A program made the translations under genes and the position numbers. Positions 1 through 8,577 of a stretch of DNA of 10,314 nucleotides are shown here, in pieces. This DNA comes from Erythrobacter sp. CCH5-A1 (GTDB lineage Bacteria; Pseudomonadota; Alphaproteobacteria; Sphingomonadales; Sphingomonadaceae): assembly GCF_001557115.1 (NCBI RefSeq), contig NZ_LSKQ01000016.1:1-10314 (forward strand), read 5' to 3'. Within the stretch, counting starts at the first letter, position 1, and each line of letters begins with the position of its first letter. The notes under the pieces are model-generated. The model ran no database searches. It was not told the origin of the DNA and saw only the letters and a program-made list of their open reading frames with translations.

Positions 1-545
1 GGGGGGAGGGTGTCCTCGAGCGTGGGCTGGACCAGCGCCTCTCCCCCATCCGCGATCTCGCGACCGATCCGCGACCATTCATAGGCCACAAGGATCACCG
101 CCTGCGCGAGGTTGAGCGAGCCGAATTCGGGGTTGATGGGCACCGTGAGGATATTGCGGGCGAGCGCCACGTCCTCGGTCTCGAGCCCGGACCGCTCAGG
201 CCCGAAGATGATCGCGTGGCGGCCGGGGAGGGTGTGGACCTGCCGCCCGGCCTCGTCCGCACCGATCACCGGCTTGGTCACGCCGCGCTTCCTCACGGTT
301 GTCGCGTGGACATGCGCGCAGTCGGCCACCGCCTCGGCAGTGGTGGCATAGACCCTCGCTTGCTCGAGCACGATGTCCGCGCCTGCTGCCGCTGGGCCCG
401 CAGACGGGTTGGGCCAGCCATCGCGTGGGGCCACGAGGCGCATTTCGGTCAGCCCGAAATTGAGCATCGCGCGCGCCGCCTTGCCGATATTCTCGCCCAG
501 TTGCGGGCGCACGAGCACGATCACCGGCTTGTTCAGGTCAGCCAT
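1..545 (-). CDS. trmJ: TrmJ-type tRNA 2'-O-methyltransferase (SPOUT/TrmH family group 1), 3' end cut by window edge
   Basis: The first 181 residues of a SpoU/TrmH-fold methyltransferase are present; the C-terminus lies beyond the left edge. E. coli TrmJ methylates the 2'-O of residue 32 in the tRNA anticodon loop using S-adenosylmethionine, which is the expected role here. Visible family motifs are NIGKAARAMLNFGL (about residues 19-32, motif 1 with the conserved Asn and Arg), IIFGPERSGL (112-121, motif 2) and the knot-forming stretch VPINPEFGSLNLAQAV (135-150, motif 3). The spacing and the motif 1 form fit TrmJ better than TrmH or RlmB, but the exact target nucleotide is inferred. The family is about 240-250 residues long, so roughly a quarter is missing. 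The ATG follows the nrdR stop codon by 7 bases, with an AGGCAG stretch overlapping that stop as a possible ribosome site, so it is probably the next gene of the rpiB-glyA-nrdR operon. Confidence 0.88.
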   Translation of the reverse strand, partial: MADLNKPVIVLVRPQLGENIGKAARAMLNFGLTEMRLVAPRDGWPNPSAGPAAAGADIVLEQARVYATTAEAVADCAHVHATTVRKRGVTKPVIGADEAGRQVHTLPGRHAIIFGPERSGLETEDVALARNILTVPINPEFGSLNLAQAVILVAYEWSRIGREIADGGEALVQPTLEDTLP

Positions 546-552
546 AATCTGC

Positions 553-1014
553 CTATTCTTTCGCGGCTTGCTGGACAGTGCTGGCAAATTCTTCGAAATC
601 TCGCGCTTCGGAGAAGTCGCGGTAGACCGAGGCGAAGCGGATATAGGCGACCGAATCGATCTGCCGCAGCCCCTCCATCACCAACTCGCCGATATGCGAG
701 GAGGGAACCTCGGCCTCGCCCGAGGTTTCGACCTGGCGCTGGATGCCGCTGATGAGCTGGTCGAGCCGTTCCTGATCGATCGAGCGCTTGCGGGTGGCGA
801 GCGAGATCGACTGTTCGAGCTTGGAGCGCTCGAACGGCTCGCGCCGGTCGCCCGACTTCACCACCACGACCTCGCGCAATTGCACCCGCTCGAAGGTGGT
901 GAAGCGCGCCCCGCAGGACGAGCACTGGCGACGGCGCCGGATCGAGGCATTGTCCTCGGTCGGGCGGCTATCCTTTACCTGGGTATCGTCATGGGCGCAG
1001 AAGGGGCAGCGCAT
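553..1014 (-). CDS. nrdR: Transcriptional repressor NrdR of ribonucleotide reductase genes
   Basis: This 153-residue protein has the NrdR layout and typical full length. An N-terminal zinc ribbon is formed by Cys3, Cys6, Cys31 and Cys34 (CPFC and CSSC), with a basic RRRR stretch at 26-29 and the family sequence RFTTFER (37-43). An ATP-cone domain follows, roughly residues 49-139 ([21 protein letters not shown] is its start). NrdR senses ATP/dATP through the cone and binds NrdR boxes ahead of ribonucleotide reductase genes, repressing them. No nrd gene and no NrdR box pair is visible in this window, so its targets lie elsewhere. The gene sits 8 bases after the small membrane-protein gene and 7 bases before the methyltransferase gene; an AGAAG sequence spanning the upstream stop is the only Shine-Dalgarno candidate. 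Co-transcription with glyA is a recurrent arrangement in Alphaproteobacteria. Confidence 0.97.
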   Translation of the reverse strand: MRCPFCAHDDTQVKDSRPTEDNASIRRRRQCSSCGARFTTFERVQLREVVVVKSGDRREPFERSKLEQSISLATRKRSIDQERLDQLISGIQRQVETSGEAEVPSSHIGELVMEGLRQIDSVAYIRFASVYRDFSEARDFEEFASTVQQAAKE

Positions 1015-1022
1015 TCAGAAGG

Positions 1023-1238
1023 TTACTTCTTGACCCTCTGATACAGCGCGAAGCCCGCCCCGGCGATCAAGCCGAGCGGCCAGGAGATCACCGGCAGCAG
1101 CGCCCCTGCGACCGCACCGATCGCCGCGCCCGTCAGAACCGGAGCGGTCGAGGGGTGGTTGATGCCTTCCTTGGCCATTCCGGTAACTTCGGTCTTCACG
1201 TCCTCGACCCAGTCCTGCGATCCGTTCGGTTCGTTCAT
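1023..1238 (-). CDS. Small glycine-zipper membrane protein of unknown function (71 aa)
   Basis: I do not recognise a named family. The first 30 residues are polar and acidic (starting MNEPNGSQDW). Residues 33-66 are hydrophobic and rich in Gly and Ala, with GxxxG spacings at Gly37/Gly41/Gly45 and Gly56/Gly60, and prolines at 33, 49 and 54. The protein ends in a basic YQRVKK tail. This reads as a glycine-zipper membrane segment, either one long bent helix or a helical hairpin, with a short basic end. It lies between glyA (12-base gap) and nrdR (8-base gap) in the same direction. An AAGGAA ribosome site begins in the glyA stop codon and sits 8 bases before the ATG. That good translation signal and the tight fit in an operon argue that it is real rather than a chance reading frame. 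Glycine-zipper proteins often oligomerise in membranes, but no function can be assigned. Confidence 0.75.
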   Translation of the reverse strand: MNEPNGSQDWVEDVKTEVTGMAKEGINHPSTAPVLTGAAIGAVAGALLPVISWPLGLIAGAGFALYQRVKK

Positions 1239-1250
1239 GTCGGCGGTTCC

Positions 1251-2566
<1,316 letters not shown>

Positions 2567-2570
<4 letters not shown>

Positions 2571-3046
2571 TGGTGGGTCTCGATGTGATCGGGCTGGAAG
2601 GGCGGCTTGCCAAGCTTGCCGACCCGGCGCTGGTGGCGCCCGGCCGGATCGCCGGCATCGGCGAACTCTGTGTCGAGGAAGGTCGCAACGCAGGATTTCG
2701 CCATCTCGATCCCTACGAGACGCGCGCCCATTGCGATGCAATTGGCATCATTATGTTCGCGCGCGAGGGCGGCGGAAAGCGGCTCTGACACCAGTGCGCA
2801 GCGCACCTGCGGGTGGCGGTTGACGCTGATCGAGATGCCGATGCCCGAGCCGCACAGCGCCACGCCGAATTCGGCAGTGCCCTCGGCAAGGATTTCGGCA
2901 AGGCGGTAGCCGTAATCGGGGTAGTCGACGCTCTGTCCAGGTTCGGGGCCGAGGTCGGCGACCTCGTGGCCTTCCTCGACAAGCCATTCGGCAAGCTCGG
3001 CTTTCAGCTCCACGGCGGCGTGGTCGGAGGCGATGGCGATGCGCAT
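2567..3046 (-). CDS. rpiB: Ribose-5-phosphate isomerase B
   Basis: This 159-residue member of the RpiB/LacAB family interconverts ribose 5-phosphate and ribulose 5-phosphate in the pentose phosphate pathway. The family signatures are present: the N-terminal strand [11 protein letters not shown] with Asp8 and His9, the catalytic loop [11 protein letters not shown] with Cys65, and [12 protein letters not shown] with His98. The positions match Cys66 and His99 of E. coli RpiB. Residue 67 is Ser where many members have Thr. The ATG at 3046 starts the conserved domain; the frame is open further upstream to 3244, but that part has no family similarity. The C-terminus is about 10 residues longer than E. 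coli RpiB. It is the first gene of the minus-strand cluster and overlaps glyA by four bases. No Shine-Dalgarno sequence precedes its ATG; instead CCTATAGC lies 6 bases upstream. Confidence 0.96.
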
Positions 3047-3125
3047 GGGGCGGCTATAGGCGCTGGGGAGGGGAATCTCCACCCCTTGAGCGCGGCTTTT
3101 CGACGAAGGCTTGAGCGGGTGACAC

Positions 3126-3138
3126 AGGTTAGGGTCGC
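3126..3138 (+). promoter_or_regulatory. Upstream box AGGTTAGGGTCGC before the DUF6766-type gene
   Basis: The 13-base sequence AGGTTAGGGTCGC starts 63 bases before the ATG at 3189. A second copy differing at one base starts 64 bases before the ATG of the next plus-strand gene (3694). A -10-like CATAGAGT lies at 3152-3159. The shared sequence and shared distance suggest a common promoter element or operator. It lies in the 142-base divergent gap with rpiB, so it could affect that gene too. This is an inference from two sites. Confidence 0.4.
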
Positions 3139-3188
3139 ATCGGTCAGGCGGCATAGAGTGCCGGTCCCAGTCGCGACGGATCCGCTTT

Positions 3189-3617
3189 ATGCCAGCACGT
3201 GACCAAGTTGCCCCTTCCGACAAGCGTTGGGGCCTGCTCCGCAAATATCTCTATGCCTGGCTGACGGTTGCCTTCTTCCTCGTCAGCCTCGTGCTGCACT
3301 GGTACTTCGGGTGGCGCGCCTTTGCCAATGCGGCAGCACAGCATGGCCAGACGGCCGAGGTGGCGGGCTATCTCGACGAAATGCTGCGCGACACTTTCGA
3401 GAACTGGCAGTCGGAGTTCCTGCAACTGCTGTGGCAGGTCGTGGGGCTGGCCTACTTTCTTTACGTAGGCTCGCCCGCTTCCAAAGAGAGCGGAGACCGT
3501 CTCGAGGCCAAGGTCGATGCGTTGCTGCGGGCGCAAGGCGCACAGGGCGAGCAGATCATCGCGGACATCGACGATCGTTTCCTGCGGGGCAAGGGTCACG
3601 CCAAACCGCATGAATAA
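3189..3617 (+). CDS. Two-helix membrane protein, DUF6766 type
   Basis: This 142-residue protein has two hydrophobic segments, about residues 21-41 (LYAWLTVAFFLVSLVLHWYF) and 77-93 (around LWQVVGLAYFLYVG). They are separated by a polar loop containing QHGQTAEVAGYLDEMLRDTFENWQ-type sequence. A charged tail with predicted helical character follows (98-142). The HG...FENWQSEFLQ region followed by a second helix and GSPxSKE matches my memory of the DUF6766 family, whose function is unknown. By the positive-inside rule both ends are probably cytoplasmic. The ATG at 3189 puts a short basic stretch (DKRWGLLRKY) just before helix 1, which fits. It is transcribed divergently from rpiB and lies 76 bases upstream of the DUF3008-type gene, with which it shares an upstream box. 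A role in membrane stress is a guess only. Confidence 0.8.
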   Translation: MPARDQVAPSDKRWGLLRKYLYAWLTVAFFLVSLVLHWYFGWRAFANAAAQHGQTAEVAGYLDEMLRDTFENWQSEFLQLLWQVVGLAYFLYVGSPASKESGDRLEAKVDALLRAQGAQGEQIIADIDDRFLRGKGHAKPHE

Positions 3618-3629
3618 GGTGCGTTACCG

Positions 3630-3642
3630 AGGTTAGGGCCGC
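3630..3642 (+). promoter_or_regulatory. Upstream box AGGTTAGGGCCGC before the DUF3008-type gene
   Basis: This copy of the 13-base box matches that at 3126-3138 except for one pyrimidine (C for T). It starts 64 bases before the ATG at 3694. A near-consensus -10 hexamer TATAGT lies at 3660-3665, 34 bases before the ATG, so a start of transcription near 3672 is plausible. No good -35 hexamer stands 16-18 bases ahead of it, which leaves room for an activator or alternative sigma factor. The box-to-TATAGT distance differs by a few bases from the arrangement at the first box. Confidence 0.42.
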
Positions 3643-3693
3643 CCGCACCCGCAGGCGCCTATAGTGTCGCGCTGCCATTACGGAGTGAGTAGG

Positions 3694-3876
3694 ATGCCAG
3701 CCAGATCCAAGGCCCAGCAAAAGGCCGCCGGCGCGGCGCTTTCCGCCAAGCGCGGCAAGACGCCCAGGAGCAAGCTCAAGGGCGCTTCGAAGAGCATGGC
3801 CGATTCGATGAGCGAGAAGGAGCTCGAGGAGCTGGCCGCCACGAAACGCAAACCGCTACCCGATCGCAAGGGTTGA
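3694..3876 (+). CDS. Small basic protein, DUF3008 type (60 aa)
   Basis: The 60-residue protein is strongly charged, with many Lys, Ser and Ala residues. Its order is MPARSKAQQKAAGAALSAKR at the start, then a KLKGASKSMADSMSEKELEELA core, and a KRKPLPDRKG end. This pattern (MPA-KS-AQQKAAGAALSAKRG, then KGAS..M..SM.E.ELE.FA.TK.KGLP) is the DUF3008 family as I remember it, a widespread short proteobacterial protein without known function. No membrane segment or cysteine is present. The start at 3694 is preferred over an in-frame ATG at 3664: the family begins with MPA, and ACGGAG stands about 8 bases before this codon. The stop is followed after 20 bases by the hairpin that ends the converging rpoD transcript. 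Confidence 0.85.
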   Translation: MPARSKAQQKAAGAALSAKRGKTPRSKLKGASKSMADSMSEKELEELAATKRKPLPDRKG

Positions 3877-3892
3877 CGCTGCGCCGCCCGTG

Positions 3893-3914
3893 AAAAGCCC
3901 CGCCGAAGCGGGGC
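3893..3914 (-). terminator. Intrinsic terminator of the rpoD operon with UUCG tetraloop
   Basis: On the minus strand a perfect 7-base-pair stem, GCCCCGC with GCGGGGC, closes on a TTCG loop (plus-strand arms 3897-3903 and 3908-3914) and is followed directly by TTTT. C(UUCG)G is an unusually stable RNA tetraloop. The hairpin starts 10 bases after the rpoD stop codon. In the plus direction the same stem is followed only by CTTCC, so it would be a weaker terminator for the DUF3008-type gene. Confidence 0.85.
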
Positions 3915-3924
3915 CTTCCGGGTC

Positions 3925-5955
<2,031 letters not shown>

Positions 5956-5980
5956 AAATTTCCGTGTCTATCCGTTGCCG

Positions 5981-6006
5981 GGCGGCGATCCGGTGAGAAC
6001 GCCGCC
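5981..6006 (-). other. Inverted repeat in the dnaG-rpoD gap
   Basis: A 7-base inverted repeat (GGCGGCG at 5981-5987, CGCCGCC at 6000-6006) with a 12-base spacer fills the middle of the 73-base gap. In RNA it would form a GC hairpin 25 bases ahead of the rpoD start. No T-run follows on the minus strand, so it does not look like an ordinary terminator. It could be a processing or stability element in the dnaG-rpoD message, or a partial attenuator. Confidence 0.35.
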
Positions 6007-6028
6007 TGTTGATCCCATGTCCGCCGCG

Positions 6029-7915
6029 TCAGGCGGTGTCATCCGTGTCGCCCGCGAGCTGCGCCGGCGCTGCCGCCTTGCGACGCCCGAAGGCCTTCAA
6101 TCGTTCCTCGGTTGCCATGAGCTGTGCACGCAAACGCGTCTGCTCGGCAAACGATCCTTCCGGATCGCTGTCGAAACGCGCGATCGTGGCCGCAAGCGCA
6201 GCCTCAAGCGCCGGCCTTTCGACCAGCAGCGACACAGCTTCAGCCAGTTCCTCGCACGCAGCGTCGGGATCGGTGCCTTCTTCGAGAAAGGCGTAGCGGA
6301 TATCTGCCGACGGGGCGGGTTGACCTTGCGTGGTTGTGCATATGGCGGTTGCGTCGTGCGAATCAAGCGTTTCCGCAAGAGCGATGAGCGATTCGATGGC
6401 CGGCGCGGCCTCCGGGCGCAATCGGGCGAGGCCGATCAGCGCTTCTGTGTGGCGGGCGATCTGCCCGGGATAGCGCGCCAGACCCGCCAGCACGGCCTGC
6501 AACAGTCCCTCCCGCTGGCCGCCCGCCATGAGGCCCGACAGTTGCGCCCGCGCGGCATCGGTGAGGCCCGGCGCAGGCATGGGAACCCCGCGCCACGGCC
6601 CGCGCTGGCCAAATGCCGGGCGCGCCTGAGGGGCGGCACGCTGGGGCCGTGGCGGATAGGCGAAGTCCGAAAAACGGTCGGAGAGCTCACGGCGGTAGAG
6701 GCTCTTGATTTCAGGGTCGGCGATGGTCTCGACATGGGCCATCAGCCGCGCCTTGAGGCCCGCCTTGGCCTCGGGCGTGGCGAGGGGCTGGGCGTCACGC
6801 TCGAACTCCCACAAGGTGTCGATTAGCGGGGCGGGCTGGGCGAGGAGCTGCTCCATTGCGCTTGCCCCTTGCGCCTTGACGAGGTCGTCGGGATCGAGTC
6901 CGGCAGGCAGCCGGACGATGCCCAATGAACGCATCGGCGCCAGCAGCGGCAGCGCGCGCGCAATCGCCCGCATCGCCGCGCGCTGGCCTGCGGCATCGCC
7001 ATCGAAGCACAGCACCGGCACCTCGACCATGCGCCACAGCAGTTCGAGCTGCATTTCGGTGAGCGCCGTGCCGAGCGGAGCGACCGCGTCCCTGATGCCC
7101 GCGTTCGCCAGCGCGATCACGTCCATGTAGCCCTCAACCACCACCACGCGCCCGCTCTGGCGCGCGGCAGGGGCGGCGCGGTGGAGGTTGTAGAGCGTGC
7201 GCCCCTTGTCGAAGAGGTCGGTGTCGGGAGAGTTGAGGTATTTCGCGACCCCGTCGCGCTTGTCGAGGATGCGGCCCCCGAAGGCGATCACGCGGCCCCG
7301 CGCGTCCTGGATCGGCAGCATGACGCGGCCCCGGAAGCGGTCATAACGCTCACCCTGTTCGTTGGCGGCGCGCATTCCGGCGCCTTCCAGCATGTCCTCG
7401 CCGAATCCCGACAGGGCACGGGGGAGGGCCTGCTTGTCATCGGGGGCCCAGCCGAAGCCGAATTCGCGCATGATGGCCGGGGAGAAGCCGCGGCGCTGGA
7501 GATATTCGCGCGCGGCGGCGCCCGAAGGGCCGGCGAGCGCCTCGACGAAGAACCGCTGGGCCGCTTCGGTCACGTCGATCAAGCTGGCGCGCGCTTCGGC
7601 CTTCTTCGCCATGACCGGGTCGGGGGCGGGGACCTCCATCCCGGCCATCGCGGCCAGCTCCTTGACCGCGTCCATGAATTGCAGGCCCTGCTGGTCCACC
7701 ATCCAGCTGATCGCATCGCCATGCGCGCCGCAGCCGAAGCAGTGGTAGAATTGCTTCTGGTCGTTGACGTAGAAGCTCGGTGTCTTCTCGTCGTGGAACG
7801 GGCAGCACCCCTTCCACTCGCGTCCCGCCCGCGTCAGCTTCACCGAGCGCTGGACAAGCGTCGAGAGCGTGATCCGCGCACGCAGCTCGTCCTTCCATTG
7901 CGGGGTGATGGCCAT
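6029..7915 (-). CDS. dnaG: DNA primase
   Basis: The 628-residue protein makes RNA primers for the lagging strand at the replication fork. Its domain order is standard. The N-terminal CHC2 zinc finger has Cys38, His41, Cys59 and Cys62 (CPFHDEKTPSF and HCFGCGAHGD). The RNA polymerase core contains RYDRFRGRVMLPI (190-202). The Toprim catalytic site has VVVEGYMDVIAL with Glu261 and CFDGDAAG with Asp305 and Asp307, which hold the metal ions. The C-terminal part from about residue 480 has the GLLQAVLAGLARYP pattern of a helicase (DnaB) binding domain, and the tail is Ala-rich and poorly conserved. All expected catalytic residues are present. The ATG at 7915 begins at the normal family start, but no Shine-Dalgarno sequence precedes it (the upstream bases are ACCTAAGCCCC). 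It lies 61 bases after the yqeY-like gene and 73 bases before rpoD. Confidence 0.98.
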   Translation of the reverse strand: MAITPQWKDELRARITLSTLVQRSVKLTRAGREWKGCCPFHDEKTPSFYVNDQKQFYHCFGCGAHGDAISWMVDQQGLQFMDAVKELAAMAGMEVPAPDPVMAKKAEARASLIDVTEAAQRFFVEALAGPSGAAAREYLQRRGFSPAIMREFGFGWAPDDKQALPRALSGFGEDMLEGAGMRAANEQGERYDRFRGRVMLPIQDARGRVIAFGGRILDKRDGVAKYLNSPDTDLFDKGRTLYNLHRAAPAARQSGRVVVVEGYMDVIALANAGIRDAVAPLGTALTEMQLELLWRMVEVPVLCFDGDAAGQRAAMRAIARALPLLAPMRSLGIVRLPAGLDPDDLVKAQGASAMEQLLAQPAPLIDTLWEFERDAQPLATPEAKAGLKARLMAHVETIADPEIKSLYRRELSDRFSDFAYPPRPQRAAPQARPAFGQRGPWRGVPMPAPGLTDAARAQLSGLMAGGQREGLLQAVLAGLARYPGQIARHTEALIGLARLRPEAAPAIESLIALAETLDSHDATAICTTTQGQPAPSADIRYAFLEEGTDPDAACEELAEAVSLLVERPALEAALAATIARFDSDPEGSFAEQTRLRAQLMATEERLKAFGRRKAAAPAQLAGDTDDTA

Positions 7916-7976
7916 GGGGCTTAGGTGCGCCCGAAAGCCCGAGGGTTCAAGCGCGGGCTGTGGACGGGTCTGTGGC

Positions 7977-8432
7977 TTAGCTCAAAGCAGCTTTGACCAG
8001 CCCGCTCGCGAGCTTCCCGTCGAGCACCGCGCCGTGGCGATTGCGCAGTTCGGTCATCACCGCGCCCATGTCCTTCATGCTCGACGCGCCCAATTCCGCC
8101 TTGATCGCCTCGATCGCGGCCTTGGTCGCCGCCTCGTCCATCATCTGCGGCAAAAACTCCTCGATAACGGCAAGCTCCGCCCGCTCGACCGCGGCCAGTT
8201 CCGTGCGGCCGCCGGCGTCATACATCTCGATCGATTCGCGGCGCTGCTTGGCCATCTTCTGGAGCACGCTCGTCACCAGAACATCGTCATCGGCGACCGG
8301 CTGCGCGGCAGTGCGCTCCTCGATGTCGCGGTCCTTGATCTTGGCGCTGATCTGGCGGAGCGCGGCGGTGCGGTCCTTCTCGCCCGCCTTCATCGCGGCA
8401 ATGGTGGCGGCCTTGATATCGTCACGGATCAT
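7977..8432 (-). CDS. GatB/YqeY domain-containing protein
   Basis: The 151-residue protein is a stand-alone GatB/YqeY-domain protein of normal length. The family resembles the tRNA-binding tail domain of the GatB subunit of Asp/Glu-tRNA amidotransferase, but its own role is not firmly known. Typical sequence features are the N-terminal helix MIRDDIKAATIAAMKAGEK, the R..L..I.A.IK.R.I region, KQRRESIEMYDAGGR (about residues 62-76), the EEFLPQMM stretch and the C-terminal KDMGAVMTELRNRHGAVLDG segment. In many bacteria this gene stands just ahead of dnaG, as here. It would replace rpsU as first gene of the macromolecular synthesis operon of enteric bacteria. AGGA lies 14 bases before the ATG, rather far for a ribosome site. 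It is divergent from carA over a 145-base gap. Confidence 0.94.
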   Translation of the reverse strand: MIRDDIKAATIAAMKAGEKDRTAALRQISAKIKDRDIEERTAAQPVADDDVLVTSVLQKMAKQRRESIEMYDAGGRTELAAVERAELAVIEEFLPQMMDEAATKAAIEAIKAELGASSMKDMGAVMTELRNRHGAVLDGKLASGLVKAALS

Positions 8433-8496
8433 TTTTTCGGCTCATTCCTGTGGATGGGGTTTATCGTGCGCGCCCCTAACCCAAATAGAGGCACAC

Positions 8497-8532
8497 GCCT
8501 AGGTTGACGGGCGCGGGCGAGGGGCCTAGCGG
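8497..8532 (+). promoter_or_regulatory. Candidate carA promoter with two GCCTAG repeats
   Basis: TTGACG at 8504-8509 is a good -35 hexamer. At 17 bases distance stands TAGCGG (8527-8532), a poor -10. The sequence GCCTAG occurs at 8497-8502 and again at 8524-8529, 27 bases apart, bracketing the spacer. They could be operator half-sites or chance. Transcription would start about 40 bases before the carA ATG. The -35 is the stronger part of this call. Confidence 0.35.
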
Positions 8533-8577
8533 GCAAAACTTAGCACCATCGCCGGATCAACTGTAACGGAGCGCCCC

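Noticed and set aside
2571..2741. Possible 57-residue N-terminal extension of GlyA
   Set aside because: The extension is arginine-rich, overlaps rpiB in another frame and has no SHMT similarity; the family starts at the ATG at 2570.
3047..3244. Possible 66-residue N-terminal extension of RpiB
   Set aside because: RpiB proteins start with the first beta strand MRIAIASDH, which is at 3046. The extension is unlike the family and would overlap the start of the divergent gene.
7959..8457. TGTGGACGG (7959-7967) and TGTGGATGG (8449-8457) as DnaA boxes around the yqeY-like gene
   Set aside because: Each differs from TGTGGATAA at two or more positions, they are isolated and nearly 500 bases apart, and no AT-rich unwinding region or origin gene is near.
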